Positions 31,564 through 41,400 of a DNA stretch of 64,000 nt are shown here, piece after piece. The notes beneath the pieces were generated by a model. The model ran no database searches. It was given only the letters and a program-made list of their open reading frames with translations, and was not told the DNA's origin. Every line of letters starts with the position of its first letter. Position 1 is the stretch's first letter. The DNA comes from a virus. The position numbers were made by a program, and so were the translations under genes. The stretch covers positions 39,159-103,158 of IMG/VR virus record IMGVR_UViG_3300043395_004689, one strand, 5' to 3'.

Positions 31564-32121
31564 ATGCCAAAGCAAGATACCATTTATCAAAACCTAGATC
31601 GTATACACAACAGCCCTAATGTTATTGATACATTAGTAGAGGTTGACCGTATTCTAGATCGTATGGATGTTTATGCCTACGAAAACTGGATCAACGGCGA
31701 AATTGTTGACGGCCCATTTGTTGAAAGGCACTGGGTTGATTTAACCTTAATGTACCCACATAAAATGATGCCTAATCCTGACGCTGCCATGCGACTTGTA
31801 AAAAATGGCTGCAAGGTAAAATATGGACAGGATGTGCTGGAAACCTTTGCCAAGGTCAAGTCACCAGATGACCTTGTTGCCAACGAAGAAACTGGTGAGC
31901 GTACACCTAGAGTTGTATCCAAACATGTATGGCTGGTAAACCTACGCATACCCAAAACCCTGTTAAATGTCAGCGAAGAGCTCAGTGACCTCGATGACAT
32001 TGACTACGACAGCGTTGATGCAGCCTACGAAGAAGAGCTTGACGGAGCACAGGGTCTTGTAGACAACCAGCAAGAAACAACACAAGAAACACCCAATAAT
32101 GATCAAACAGCGCAAGTATAA
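31564..32121 (+). CDS. Unknown late protein (185 aa)
   Basis: No named family. The central part (VERHWVDLTLMYPHKMMPNPDAAMRLVKNGCKVKYGQ) looks like proteins seen in aquatic T4-like phages near structural genes. The C-terminus is acidic and Gln/Thr-rich (disordered). A CTAAATAT late-type promoter gives an almost leaderless message, in line with a virion role. The next gene starts inside its end. Confidence 0.6.
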   Translation: MPKQDTIYQNLDRIHNSPNVIDTLVEVDRILDRMDVYAYENWINGEIVDGPFVERHWVDLTLMYPHKMMPNPDAAMRLVKNGCKVKYGQDVLETFAKVKSPDDLVANEETGERTPRVVSKHVWLVNLRIPKTLLNVSEELSDLDDIDYDSVDAAYEEELDGAQGLVDNQQETTQETPNNDQTAQV

Positions 32122-32587
32122 ATTACGCGAAAGCCTACGCCACGACGATCTTCGTGACCTGGTCAGCGAACTCATTGAAGTTGATCGCTACAAGCCCAAG
32201 CTTGGTCCAGAAGAAAATACCGTAGTAATTTGCTTTAAAACTTCCAGTGCAGAATCAGCTAGCGATTTGGGTGGATTTTTGGAATGGAGCTCAGCAGGTA
32301 TTGAAGATGTTGAAGTAAGCGATGCCAGCGATAAAGATGGCAAGTTTCATGTGTATATTGAAATCAAACGGCTCCCAGGATTGGCCCAAAAAATACTGGA
32401 CATTGTCAAGGACATTGACAATGTCACAGGAAGCCTGCAATGGAAATTTGCCGGCATGAATGGCAAAAGACTCGACTTGACCTTAGGTAATCTTAGCAGT
32501 ACAATAGTTCAAGATCCAAAGCTTTATCTGTTACCAGCAGAAAGCCGGGATTATTATATGAGAATGAAAAACCTAACTAAGTACTAA
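32099..32587 (+). CDS. Unknown protein (162 aa)
   Basis: No family recognised. A basic N-terminus, then an alpha/beta body with AQKILDIVKDIDNVTGSLQW. Neighbour to the preceding late gene (23-base overlap) and to the IF-1 gene (one-base overlap); probably one operon. Confidence 0.6.
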   Translation: MIKQRKYKLRESLRHDDLRDLVSELIEVDRYKPKLGPEENTVVICFKTSSAESASDLGGFLEWSSAGIEDVEVSDASDKDGKFHVYIEIKRLPGLAQKILDIVKDIDNVTGSLQWKFAGMNGKRLDLTLGNLSSTIVQDPKLYLLPAESRDYYMRMKNLTKY

Positions 32588-32808
32588 TGGCCAAAGAAGA
32601 AAGCTTTACACTTAAAGGGCAAGTGACCGAAGCCCTACCTAATGCACAGTTCCGGGTTGGACTCGAAACAGGACAAAGTGTACTAGGGCACTTAGCTGGG
32701 AAGCTAAGGGTAAATAGAATTACCATAATCCCCGGAGATTATGTGGACATTGAAATGAGTCCATATGATGTGACCAAGGGTCGTATCATATATAGACACA
32801 AAGGATAG
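32587..32808 (+). CDS. infA: Translation initiation factor IF-1
   Basis: A 73-residue S1/OB-fold protein that closely follows bacterial IF-1: MAKEES start, then a G-x-V-x-E-A-L-P-N-A-x-F-R-V pattern, GHLAGKLRVNRITIIPGDYV and the family end S-P-Y-D-V-T-K-G-R-I-I-Y-R. IF-1 sits in the A site of the 30S during initiation. A phage-encoded IF-1 is rare. With bS21 and peptide deformylase also present, the phage can alter at least three steps of early translation. It overlaps the previous stop by one base. Confidence 0.9.
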   Translation: MAKEESFTLKGQVTEALPNAQFRVGLETGQSVLGHLAGKLRVNRITIIPGDYVDIEMSPYDVTKGRIIYRHKG

Positions 32809-32814
32809 AGCTGC

Positions 32815-33381
32815 ATGTGGGCGTTGAATTGGTTACCAGATATAGTGTTTCACCTGATACTGATTGCAGGTGTGCTAGCTCTGTTGGCCGGTTGGGCTCT
32901 GCGGATGGTTCCTTTAATTTCCAAGTATGCATTGCCAATACAAGTTGTAGGTGTGTTGCTGACCATACTTGGAGTGTGGTATGAAGGCGGTATTGCCAAA
33001 GATGCAGAGTGGAAAGCTCGTGTTGCTGAACTTCAGGTAAAGGTAGCCGAAGCTGAAGCCAAGGCAGCTACAGTAAACACTCAGGTAGTTGAGCGGGTGG
33101 TAACCAAAACCCGTGTGATCAGAGAAAAGGCAGATACTGTAGTTCAATATATTGACAGGGAAATAAAGGTTGCTGACGACTCTTGCAAAATAACGCCTGC
33201 CGTTGTTAGAGCGCACGATGCCGCAGCCCAAAATAAATCCATTGCTGAGATAGCTGTTACTGCACCTGCTGCCAATCCGACTCCTCTAAATCCACAAACC
33301 ACAGTAAATACCAGCGAGATAGATCGAGCTGCTCAATCACAACCTAGACGATCATGGCGAGATTTCCTACCAAAACAATAG
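32815..33381 (+). CDS. Inner-membrane spanin (Rz-like)
   Basis: A 188-residue protein with two hydrophobic segments at the N-terminus, a long Ala/Glu/Val coiled coil (about residues 65-120), and a C-terminal periplasmic-type tail with C-K-I-T-P-A-V-V-R-A-H-D-A-A. The next gene, overlapping by 28 bases in another frame, encodes a lipoprotein. That arrangement is typical of i-spanin/o-spanin pairs, which fuse inner and outer membranes in the last lysis step. Confidence 0.78.
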   Translation: MWALNWLPDIVFHLILIAGVLALLAGWALRMVPLISKYALPIQVVGVLLTILGVWYEGGIAKDAEWKARVAELQVKVAEAEAKAATVNTQVVERVVTKTRVIREKADTVVQYIDREIKVADDSCKITPAVVRAHDAAAQNKSIAEIAVTAPAANPTPLNPQTTVNTSEIDRAAQSQPRRSWRDFLPKQ

Positions 33382-33638
33382 TGGTATTAACACTGGCTAC
33401 CATGTTGGGTGCTTGCTCAACCACTGTTCCTGTGGCTAGAAAATTTCCTGCTATCCCTGAAAGCCTAAATCAAGAATGCGGTCCTTTGCAAACTGTAGGT
33501 AAAACCGAAGTCAAGCTCAGCGAACTCTTAACAACTGTTACCACAAACTACGGCAAGTATCACGAATGCTCGGCAAAGCTCGAAGCCTGGCGCGAGTGGT
33601 ACAACGAACAAAAGCGAGTATTTGACAGCGTCAAGTAA
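33354..33638 (+). CDS. Outer-membrane lipoprotein spanin (Rz1-like)
   Basis: A 94-residue lipoprotein with a signal sequence ending in the lipobox L-G-A-C, then FPAIPESLNQECGPLQ and a helical C-terminal half (LEAWREWYNEQKRVF) as in Rz1-type o-spanins. It starts inside the Rz-like gene. Confirms a Gram-negative host. Confidence 0.82.
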   Translation: MARFPTKTIVVLTLATMLGACSTTVPVARKFPAIPESLNQECGPLQTVGKTEVKLSELLTTVTTNYGKYHECSAKLEAWREWYNEQKRVFDSVK

Positions 33639-33646
33639 GGGTAAGT

Positions 33647-34492
33647 ATGCGTATGAGCATACAGCACTACCGCACACTGGGGCTCTCTCCCAGTGCATCA
33701 GAAGAAGAAGTTAAAAAAGCTTATCGCAAGCTGGCTTCTGTGCATCATCCTGACAAGGGCGGTGATACTAAAAAGTTCCAAGAAATACAGACTGCATACG
33801 ATGCTATTCTCAAACAAAAAAGCAGTGGTACTTCTTATTTTTCAGACAGCTCTCGATTTACAGACTTTGAAGATCTAAGAGACTTCTTTGACATGGGTCG
33901 TGCAGCCGCCAGGGATGACACTTTTGCTCAATTTAATTTTAGAATGCATGACGATGCAGGTCGAATTAAAAACCCCGATGTCAATATCAGCGTTCCTTGT
34001 AGCCTAGAAGATGCATTCGCAGGTTTTACAAAAACCGTAGAATTTACCTTGCCTGCTGGTGTAGAGAAACGGCTTGCAGTAACCTTTCCAGCAGGCTCAA
34101 CGCCTGACATTAAAATCCGCTATGCTGGCGAGGGCATGGTTATGACACCAAACCGTCCTCCTGGTGATCTTTATGTAAAGATAGAGCTGTTACCGCATGA
34201 CATTTGGCAGTTAAGAAAAAATGAACTTTTTGCACAAGTAAAGATTAATGTATGGCAAGCCATGCTTGGGGGAGTGATTCAAATTACCGATATTGAAGGA
34301 ACCTTGCTAGATGTTACAATTCCAGCAGGAACACAAGACGGCACCCAGATTCGATTAAAAAATCGTGGATTTATTGTGCGAGGATCAAATCAAAGAACCA
34401 ACGCTTACATTTTAATCCATGTTGAAATTCCAAAACTAGACCAACAGGACTTTGAAAAACAACTAAATGAATTTTATAAACCTAGAAACTAA
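33647..34492 (+). CDS. dnaJ: DnaJ-like co-chaperone (type II/CbpA-like)
   Basis: A 281-residue J-protein: J domain with H-P-D in VHHPDKGGDTKKFQEI, a short linker, then two substrate-binding beta domains (VNISVPCSLEDAFAGFTKTV; GTQDGTQIRLKNRGF). The Cys-rich zinc domain is absent, so it resembles CbpA. It would stimulate host DnaK. Start could be ATG 33647 or 33653. It follows the spanin genes, an unusual place for a chaperone. Confidence 0.93.
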   Translation: MRMSIQHYRTLGLSPSASEEEVKKAYRKLASVHHPDKGGDTKKFQEIQTAYDAILKQKSSGTSYFSDSSRFTDFEDLRDFFDMGRAAARDDTFAQFNFRMHDDAGRIKNPDVNISVPCSLEDAFAGFTKTVEFTLPAGVEKRLAVTFPAGSTPDIKIRYAGEGMVMTPNRPPGDLYVKIELLPHDIWQLRKNELFAQVKINVWQAMLGGVIQITDIEGTLLDVTIPAGTQDGTQIRLKNRGFIVRGSNQRTNAYILIHVEIPKLDQQDFEKQLNEFYKPRN

Positions 34493-34521
34493 TTGACAGC
34501 AGTACTAATGTAGTGTACAAT
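34493..34521 (+). promoter_or_regulatory. sigma70 promoter giving leaderless deformylase message
   Basis: TTGACA, 17 bases, TACAAT; the deformylase ATG begins seven bases after the -10. The -35 begins right after the dnaJ stop. Confidence 0.82.
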
Positions 34522-34527
34522 AATCTT

Positions 34528-35028
34528 ATGATAGAATTAAATTTGGTTAAAAGCAATGACCCAATACTGACAATGCCCATGCCTGCCGTGGGTGAGGACA
34601 TAGATCTAACTCAATTGTCCAAGGACATGTTTTTGATCATGTGGAGCAATGGTGGTATTGGATTGGCCGCCCCCCAGGTGGGCATGGCCTTGCGTATGTT
34701 TGTCATGGGCAGTCAGCAAGGTCCCAATTATGTCTGTATTAATCCAGAAGTGTTAGAGGTTAGCGATGAACTAGCAACTGGAACCGAAGGATGTTTATCG
34801 TATCCAGCTCTTTGGTTAAATATCAAGCGACCTCAATGGGTCCAAGCACGATATCGTACCTTAGGAGGTGAGTTGATCGAGCAACGATTTGAAGGATTGT
34901 TAGCAAGATGTTATCTGCATGAACTAGATCATTTAAATGGCGTAGTGTTTACTAACCATGCCGGCCAACTTAGTTTAAAAATGGCACTTGCTCGACAAAA
35001 GAAGAAATTATCTAAAGGATCAAAATGA
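34528..35028 (+). CDS. def: Peptide deformylase
   Basis: A 166-residue deformylase with all three motifs: G-I-G-L-A-A-P-Q, E-G-C-L-S, and H-E-L-D-H. It removes the formyl group from new proteins. Short C-terminal extension, like other phage deformylases. The ATG at 34528 coincides with the predicted transcript start and has no Shine-Dalgarno; the upstream GTG is therefore not used. Its stop overlaps the clpA start (ATGA), coupling deformylation with N-degron processing. Confidence 0.95.
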   Translation: MIELNLVKSNDPILTMPMPAVGEDIDLTQLSKDMFLIMWSNGGIGLAAPQVGMALRMFVMGSQQGPNYVCINPEVLEVSDELATGTEGCLSYPALWLNIKRPQWVQARYRTLGGELIEQRFEGLLARCYLHELDHLNGVVFTNHAGQLSLKMALARQKKKLSKGSK

Positions 35029-37241
35029 GTCAGGAAGAAAATAATAACAGTCGTATTAACGAAGTTATTGCTAAGGCTTTTCAAGAAGCACTAAATCGAG
35101 AGCACGAGTATGTTACTCTAGAGCACATACTGCGTGTTATGCTCGACGAAGAAGAAATCAAAGATGCCTTAGGTGAGTTCCAAGTTGATGTGGAGGCCCT
35201 CAAAGAAGAAATTGATCTGTGGCTTCGAGATCAAGAAGATATTCGCGTTGAAGGCATTACCAAACCTCGCAAAACTGCAACCCTAGAGCGTTGCTTTAAC
35301 CGTGCTTACACACAGGCTATCTTTACAGGTCGTGGGCACATGGAACCTTTGGATCTGCTGATCAGCATTGCCAGCGAAAAGAACAGCCATGCCAATTTCT
35401 TCTTGGCTAAAAATGGCGTAACCAAAGAAATTATTATCAATTATGTTGGCAAGCTCAAGGATGGTCGTAGCAAGGAAAGCAAGACTGCCAAGAAGCGCGA
35501 CAACGAAAAAATTCTCAACAAATACACCACAAATTTAAACAAGAGCGCAGAAAAGCAATTAATTGATCCACTGATTGGTCGTGAGCGCGAAGTGTTCCGT
35601 CTTGCACAAACACTTACTCGCAAAAAGAAAAACAATGCCATCATGGTTGGTGAACCTGGTGTAGGTAAGACTGCCATTGTTGAAGGTCTAGCAGTGGCTA
35701 TTGTACGCAATGAAGTTCCTGAGGTACTGAAAAAGAAAACTATCTACAGCCTGGACATGGGCAAGCTTTTGGCTGGCACACGCTATCGAGGTGACTTTGA
35801 AGAGCGTATGCAACATGTTCTCGAAGCACTTGAAGAACGCGATGATGCGATCCTGTTCATTGACGAAATCCACATGATCATGGGTGCAGGTGCTGGCGGA
35901 CAAGGTAGCATGGATGTGGCTAACTTGCTTAAACCCAGCTTAGAAAAGGGCAAGTTGCGTTGCGTTGGTAGCACAACCTATGAAGAGTTCCGTGAGAACT
36001 TTGAAAAGGATCGTGCTCTACTGCGTCGCTTTACCAAAATTGACATTGAAGAGCCCAGCGTTGAAGATACCAAGGCCATGCTACGCAGAGTTGCACCTTT
36101 GTATGCTGCCTATCACAAGTTGGCCATTGACGAAGAAAGCATTGATTTGGCCATTGACTTGTCTATGAAATACATGCTGGACAAGAAGTTGCCCGACAAG
36201 GCCATTGACATCATTGATGCTACTATGGCTAACCTTCGTGTAACCAACTGCCCAGAAGGTCAGTTATTGACCAAAGACGACATTCGCAGAGAAATTAGCG
36301 CATTAACTCGTGTGCCTATTGAACAACTTGGCGAACAAAAGAATGTGGCTGTGGCTGACCTTGAAAGCCGTATGCGTACCAATGTGTTTGGTCAAGATGA
36401 AGCCATTGAACGCCTCATGAACATGGTGTATATTGCCAAGTCTGGACTCAAGGAAATTAATCGTCCAATGGCCAACTTCTTGTTTGTTGGCCCTACCGGT
36501 ACTGGTAAAACAGAACTAGCACAACAGCTGGCACAGGGCCTAGGCATGGAACTGATTCGCTTTGACATGAGCGAATACCAGGAGTCGCACAAAATTGCAT
36601 CGTTGATTGGATCACCTCCGGGCTATGTTGGCTACGGCGAAGGCAAAGCTGGCAGCGGTAAGTTGATCAATGAACTAGAGCGTGTGCCTAACTGTGTGTT
36701 GCTATTTGACGAAATTGAAAAGGCACACCCAGCAGTGATTCAAGTGTTGTTGGGTCTCATGGACAATGGCATTGTTACAGGCAGCGACAACAAACAGGCC
36801 TCAGCAAGAAATGCTTTTGTTATCATGACCAGCAACCTGGGTGCTGTGGATGCAGAAAAACAAATGATTGGCTTTGGTGGTGGCTTCAATGAAAGTGCCA
36901 GCGATGAAGCAGTCAAGCGTTTCTTTGCACCAGAATTCCGTAACAGGCTTGATGCAGTGGTTAAATTCAACAGGCTTGAAAAGGAAGTTATTCAACGCAT
37001 CGCTGATAAGTTTATGCGTCAAATTCGTGATCAATTGGTTGAACAAGGTCAAACCATTGTGTACACAGATGGGGCACTGGCTTGGTTAGCTGAAAATGGC
37101 TTCAGTGACACCATGGGTGCAAGACCCATGAAGCGATTGATCAGCGAAAAGATTAGGTTGCCTATTGCCAAGCGCATTATCAAAGACAACCAAACTGTAC
37201 ATACCGTAGCTGTACATAACAACGAACTGCAAATCACATGA
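35025..37241 (+). CDS. clpA: ClpA-type double-ring AAA+ unfoldase
   Basis: A 738-residue ClpA (E. coli ClpA has 758). The N-terminal domain (residues ~1-145) is the ClpS-binding type; first AAA+ module with GEPGVGKT and [10 protein letters not shown]; second AAA+ module with GPTGTGKT and [12 protein letters not shown]; and a MIGFGGGF loop that matches the ClpP-docking IGL/IGF site. It lacks the ClpB middle coiled coil, so it is ClpA, not ClpB. With ClpS upstream in the genome and ClpX, it would target host or phage proteins to host ClpP. Phage ClpA is rare. Confidence 0.95.
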   Translation: MSQEENNNSRINEVIAKAFQEALNREHEYVTLEHILRVMLDEEEIKDALGEFQVDVEALKEEIDLWLRDQEDIRVEGITKPRKTATLERCFNRAYTQAIFTGRGHMEPLDLLISIASEKNSHANFFLAKNGVTKEIIINYVGKLKDGRSKESKTAKKRDNEKILNKYTTNLNKSAEKQLIDPLIGREREVFRLAQTLTRKKKNNAIMVGEPGVGKTAIVEGLAVAIVRNEVPEVLKKKTIYSLDMGKLLAGTRYRGDFEERMQHVLEALEERDDAILFIDEIHMIMGAGAGGQGSMDVANLLKPSLEKGKLRCVGSTTYEEFRENFEKDRALLRRFTKIDIEEPSVEDTKAMLRRVAPLYAAYHKLAIDEESIDLAIDLSMKYMLDKKLPDKAIDIIDATMANLRVTNCPEGQLLTKDDIRREISALTRVPIEQLGEQKNVAVADLESRMRTNVFGQDEAIERLMNMVYIAKSGLKEINRPMANFLFVGPTGTGKTELAQQLAQGLGMELIRFDMSEYQESHKIASLIGSPPGYVGYGEGKAGSGKLINELERVPNCVLLFDEIEKAHPAVIQVLLGLMDNGIVTGSDNKQASARNAFVIMTSNLGAVDAEKQMIGFGGGFNESASDEAVKRFFAPEFRNRLDAVVKFNRLEKEVIQRIADKFMRQIRDQLVEQGQTIVYTDGALAWLAENGFSDTMGARPMKRLISEKIRLPIAKRIIKDNQTVHTVAVHNNELQIT

Positions 37242-37867
37242 TTGTTCGAGATACGCAAAAGCTTTTTTGGAAACAGTGGCCTATAAAGGTTGTTATTTCC
37301 AGCGAAAGAAATTCTTCAAAATCAAGCAAATCATACTTTTTAGGTCGTGAAGAGCGAGCACAACGCCTGAGAAGCATGGCTGATATTGTCAATGCTGTCA
37401 AGCGAGAGCTACCCAATGCAGGCATTCGCAGAGAAGGTAATGTCAGCGTATTTGTTACCAACGAAACAGAACTTGCTCAACTTGTTGATTTATTTGGCAG
37501 TAGAATCTGTGAAGTTTGGAAGCCAAAAAATGAAACGGCAGCTAAATTGTTATTTGAACATACTGCTGATGTAATCAGAGATCGTCCTTGGTATGGACGA
37601 TTCACAATGCGAGCTAGGGTGTTGTTTACACCGCATTTTAAAACCAATGAAGCATTGAATTTTAAAGCAGCAGTTAACTCTCTAGATGCAGAAAAATGGC
37701 ATGCCGCTGGCTTGCTCAAGGATGTCATCAGTTCTGATGGTCATCTAAAACACGGTGCTTGGGGTCAACCACTGTATCTTTACCTAAGTGACAGCGAAGA
37801 TGCAGCCTTGCTCAAACTGCAATGTGGTACAGTTATCGAACGCTTTGAAAGAATAAGACCTCCTTAA
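37238..37867 (+). CDS. Unknown protein (209 aa)
   Basis: Not recognised. A mixed alpha/beta protein with a basic N-terminal third and RDRPWYGRFTMRARVLF in the middle. ATGA overlap with clpA suggests co-expression. It ends the operon at a terminator that doubles as the next gene's late promoter. Confidence 0.6.
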   Translation: MIVRDTQKLFWKQWPIKVVISSERNSSKSSKSYFLGREERAQRLRSMADIVNAVKRELPNAGIRREGNVSVFVTNETELAQLVDLFGSRICEVWKPKNETAAKLLFEHTADVIRDRPWYGRFTMRARVLFTPHFKTNEALNFKAAVNSLDAEKWHAAGLLKDVISSDGHLKHGAWGQPLYLYLSDSEDAALLKLQCGTVIERFERIRPP

Positions 37868-37888
37868 AAAGCCATTGGTCCAAACCAA

Positions 37889-37920
37889 GCCTCCACGCTA
37901 AATAGTGTTGGAGGCTTTTT
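37889..37920 (+). terminator. Composite terminator / late promoter / ribosome-binding site
   Basis: GCCTCCA pairs with TGGAGGC and is followed by TTTTT. The loop holds CTAAATAG (37898-37905), a late-promoter core. The 3' arm supplies GGAGG, eight bases from the next ATG at 37923. Transcripts from upstream fold the hairpin; transcripts starting in it have a free Shine-Dalgarno. Confidence 0.8.
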
Positions 37921-37922
37921 CT

Positions 37923-38087
37923 ATGGCAAAAATACACGAAGAATTAGTTGTAATCAAAATTAGCTCACTGCACAAGGACGATGAAGCTGTGGCCACAATC
38001 CTCAGCGACGAAACCGTTTCAAACCTAGAAGCAGTTGTACAGCAGTTAGTTGGTGAGGTTGCAATTGTTGAAATTATTAAGGAATAA
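37923..38087 (+). CDS. Small unknown late protein (54 aa)
   Basis: Begins MAKIHEELVVIKIS; strand then acidic helix (LEAVVQQLVGEVAIVEII). It is the first gene of the tail-fibre operon and is controlled by the composite terminator/late-promoter element. No family recognised. Confidence 0.7.
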   Translation: MAKIHEELVVIKISSLHKDDEAVATILSDETVSNLEAVVQQLVGEVAIVEIIKE

Positions 38088-38090
38088 CTC

Positions 38091-38459
38091 ATGAGTATGC
38101 GTAACTCAACCATGCTGGTGGCTAACGGACAGCTGGATCAAGTTGGTCCAGCTACTCGTGCTGACGGATACTACGGTTTTGCAGACGGAATGCATACTGT
38201 TGGTTTTTATCTGAAAAATTTCAAAGGCAAGCTATTCATAGAAGCCAGTATAAGCGACAATCCAGGTGAAAATGACTGGTTTCCTATAGGATTAGGAAAC
38301 GGCACAAGTTTCTTTGATGTTGAAGGTCCTGAAACCAAAATAGAAACATTTAACCTGGTAGGGAACTTTGTTTATCTAAGAGCAAAGATTCAGAGAAGTC
38401 ATTTGGGTCAGCCAGTTTCGGCATTGGGCACCTGCGAACGAGTAGTTCTAAGCCTATAA
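38091..38459 (+). CDS. Putative virion protein (122 aa)
   Basis: Beta-rich, with FYLKNFKGKLFIEASISDNP and FVYLRAKIQRS; looks like a small carbohydrate-binding-like or baseplate/fibre accessory domain. Inference from composition and its place directly ahead of the large fibre gene. AAGGAA precedes the ATG. Confidence 0.6.
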   Translation: MSMRNSTMLVANGQLDQVGPATRADGYYGFADGMHTVGFYLKNFKGKLFIEASISDNPGENDWFPIGLGNGTSFFDVEGPETKIETFNLVGNFVYLRAKIQRSHLGQPVSALGTCERVVLSL

Positions 38460-38481
38460 AAGAATACACAGGAGAAATAAA

Positions 38482-41400
38482 ATGGCAATTAATGCATCTT
38501 CGGGAGGACAACTACAAGGCGGAACAGGTGGTGGCGGAGGCCTCACAGAAGAAGATGTTCAAGACATTGTAGCCGAACAAATTGAAGTAGGTAACGATCT
38601 CAGCATCGGCCTACAAACAAGCTACGACGACACTACGGGCAAGCTTACAATCAGCCTGGCTGGTGGTGGCACTGGTGGTGGAACAGCAGGCAGCATTTCA
38701 GTTAAAGAAAATGGCACAGCCCGCGGTACTGCTGGTGTGCTAAACTTTGTTGGGCCAAATGTAAGTGTTACCAATAATGTGGCCACTATCACAGGCGGAC
38801 TAGATTCTATTGCGGTTTATGAAAACACCAGCAATCGTGGAAATTTTACCAGCATTAACTTTGTCAGCGGAGCCACTGTAACAGTTGACAACGGTACTGC
38901 AAATGTCAGCATCGCTGGGGGCGGTGGCAGCTACACATTGCCAACAGCCAGCGGAAGCACACTGGGTGGTATTAAGATTGGTACAGGTCTAAGCATCGAC
39001 GGCAACGGAGTTGTAAGTGCAACTGGCGGTGGCAGCTACACATTGCCAACAGCTAGCACCGGTACACTTGGTGGTGTAAAGGTCGATGGTACAACAATTA
39101 CCATCAATGGCAGCGGTGTTATCAGTGCCGTAGGCGGTGGTACAGGCGGTGGTATTAGTATCAGCGATGTCAGCACATATCTAACAAACAACGGATACAC
39201 TACAACAACTTATGTTGATGGTCAGATTAGCAACTTAATCAATGGCGCACCTGGTGCGTTGAATACATTGAATGAATTGGCTGCGGCGATTGCCAGCAAT
39301 CCAAACTTTGCCACAGACTTAACAACATCGCTAGCTGGTAAGCTGAATATCAGCGGTGGTACAATGACCGGTGCGCTAACACTGGCTGGTGCTCCTACAT
39401 CCGATCTACAAGCATCAACTAAGAAATATGTTGATGACAGTATTGCAGCTATTCCTGCGCCAACAACAGCGTTGGCAAGTTTAACAGATGTTGATGTTGC
39501 TTCTAAGAGTTCTGGTCAGATTTTAGGCTGGAATGGTACAAAATGGGTAGCGGTAAACAACAGTGGTACAAAAGGTGATACTGGCGAAGCCGGTCCTCAA
39601 GGTCCAGCTGGTCTTAGCATTACTTCTGCTACAGTTAGCGTAAGTGGTCGCTTGTTGGTTACTCTTAGCAATGGCTCTGTGGTAGATGCTGGTAACGTTG
39701 CTGGTGTTAGCTCAGCCACAGTTAATGGCAGCGGACAATTAGTATTAACCAAGCAAGATGGTTCGACTATCAATGCAGGTAGTGTAATAGGACCCACAGG
39801 TGCAACTGGTGCTACTGGTGCTCAGGGACCACAGGGTGACACAGGTGACACTGGCGTTGGAATTGCCGGGGCCGTAGTCGATGGCAGCGGCCGTTTAATT
39901 ATTACTCTCACTGACGGAAGCACAGTTGATGCAGGCAGTTCAGTGGGTCCTCAGGGACCACAAGGTAGCACAGGTGCCACAGGTGCCACAGGTGCCACAG
40001 GACCTGCTGGTAATGGAATATTCAGTGCAGTAGTAGATGGCGATGGCAATCTACAAATTACTCTAGACGATGCTACTTCAATCAATGCTGGTAGCGTGAT
40101 TGGTCCACAGGGACCACAAGGCAGTCAAGGCCCTGCGGGTCGTAGCATTGCCAACAGCGGTGTTGTAGTTGATAGCAGTGGTTATTTACAAATCACATTA
40201 ACCGACGGCAGCACAATCAATGCTGGTTATGTTGTTGGTCCACAAGGTAGCACAGGTGCTACAGGTGCCAAGGGCGATAAAGGTGACACAGGTGCTACAG
40301 GTGCTACAGGTGCTACAGGTGCTACAGGCACAAGTTACACAGTCAACGGCTCAAGCGGTAGCGTACAGATATATGGCTTATCAAGCACAACACAATCTGG
40401 CTATAACTTTGAAGTTGATTTATCTAACAAAGCCAACAAACTTACAACAGCCAGAAATATCAGCTTAACTGGTAAAGTCACTGGTTTGACCAGCTTTGAT
40501 GGCAGCGGCAACGTTAGCATTACAACAGCACTTAGTGGTGTAACAACCAGCGATGTAACTGAAGGTACTAGACTTTACTATAGTGATGGTAGAGCAAGAC
40601 TAGCAATAAGTTCATCTAGCGATAGCAGCATCAGCAGTTTGATCAGTTACGACGACACCACTGGTGTTATCAAGTATCGTGCTAACACTAGCTACATCAC
40701 TGAAGGCAGCAACCTATATTTTACAAACACAAGAGCTGATGCTCGCGCAGATACACGAATTGCTGCCAGCAGTATTAACGCACTCAGCGATGTGGATACA
40801 GTAACAACTGCACCAACCAATGGTCAGGTCTTGACCTGGACTGGTAGTGCATGGACACCTAGCTCTGTAAGTGGAGGTAGCGGTGCTGTATCGAGTGTTA
40901 ACTCTAAGACAGGTGCAGTTGTCCTAAGTACAGATGATGTCACAGAAGGTACAAGTAACTTGTACTTTACTAACTCTCGCTGGGACACAAGATTATCTTC
41001 TAAGTCAACAGATAACCTAAGCGAAGGTACTACAAACAAGTACTTCAGCAACACACTTGCTCGCAATGCTTTGGCTGCTGGTACAGGTTTGAGCTACAAC
41101 AGTTCAACTGGTACATTCAGTATCAATACCAGCACAGACAATGTCACAGAAGGTAGTACAAATCTTTACTACACCAGTGGAAGATTTGATACTCGACTAG
41201 GTCAAAGCAATCTTAACCAACTTGCTGATGTAGCCGACACTACGCCAACAACAGGACAGGCTCTTGTATGGAATGGTAGTGCTTGGTCGCCAAGCACAGT
41301 CAGTGGCGGTGGTTCAGGTGGTACTGGTTCAACCAGTGGTGTGTTCCGTGCCGCAGTTCAAGTTGAATATGATGCATCAGGTAACCTATCAAGTGTAAGT

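Noticed and set aside
31564-32587. Assigning gp62 or RegA to the two genes after the clamp loader by T4 gene order
   Set aside because: Neither sequence shows features of gp62 or RegA, and phoH lies between them and the loader.
39500-40400. Regularly spaced repeats that could suggest a CRISPR array
   Set aside because: They are in-frame Gly-X-Y coding repeats with no constant repeat/spacer pattern.
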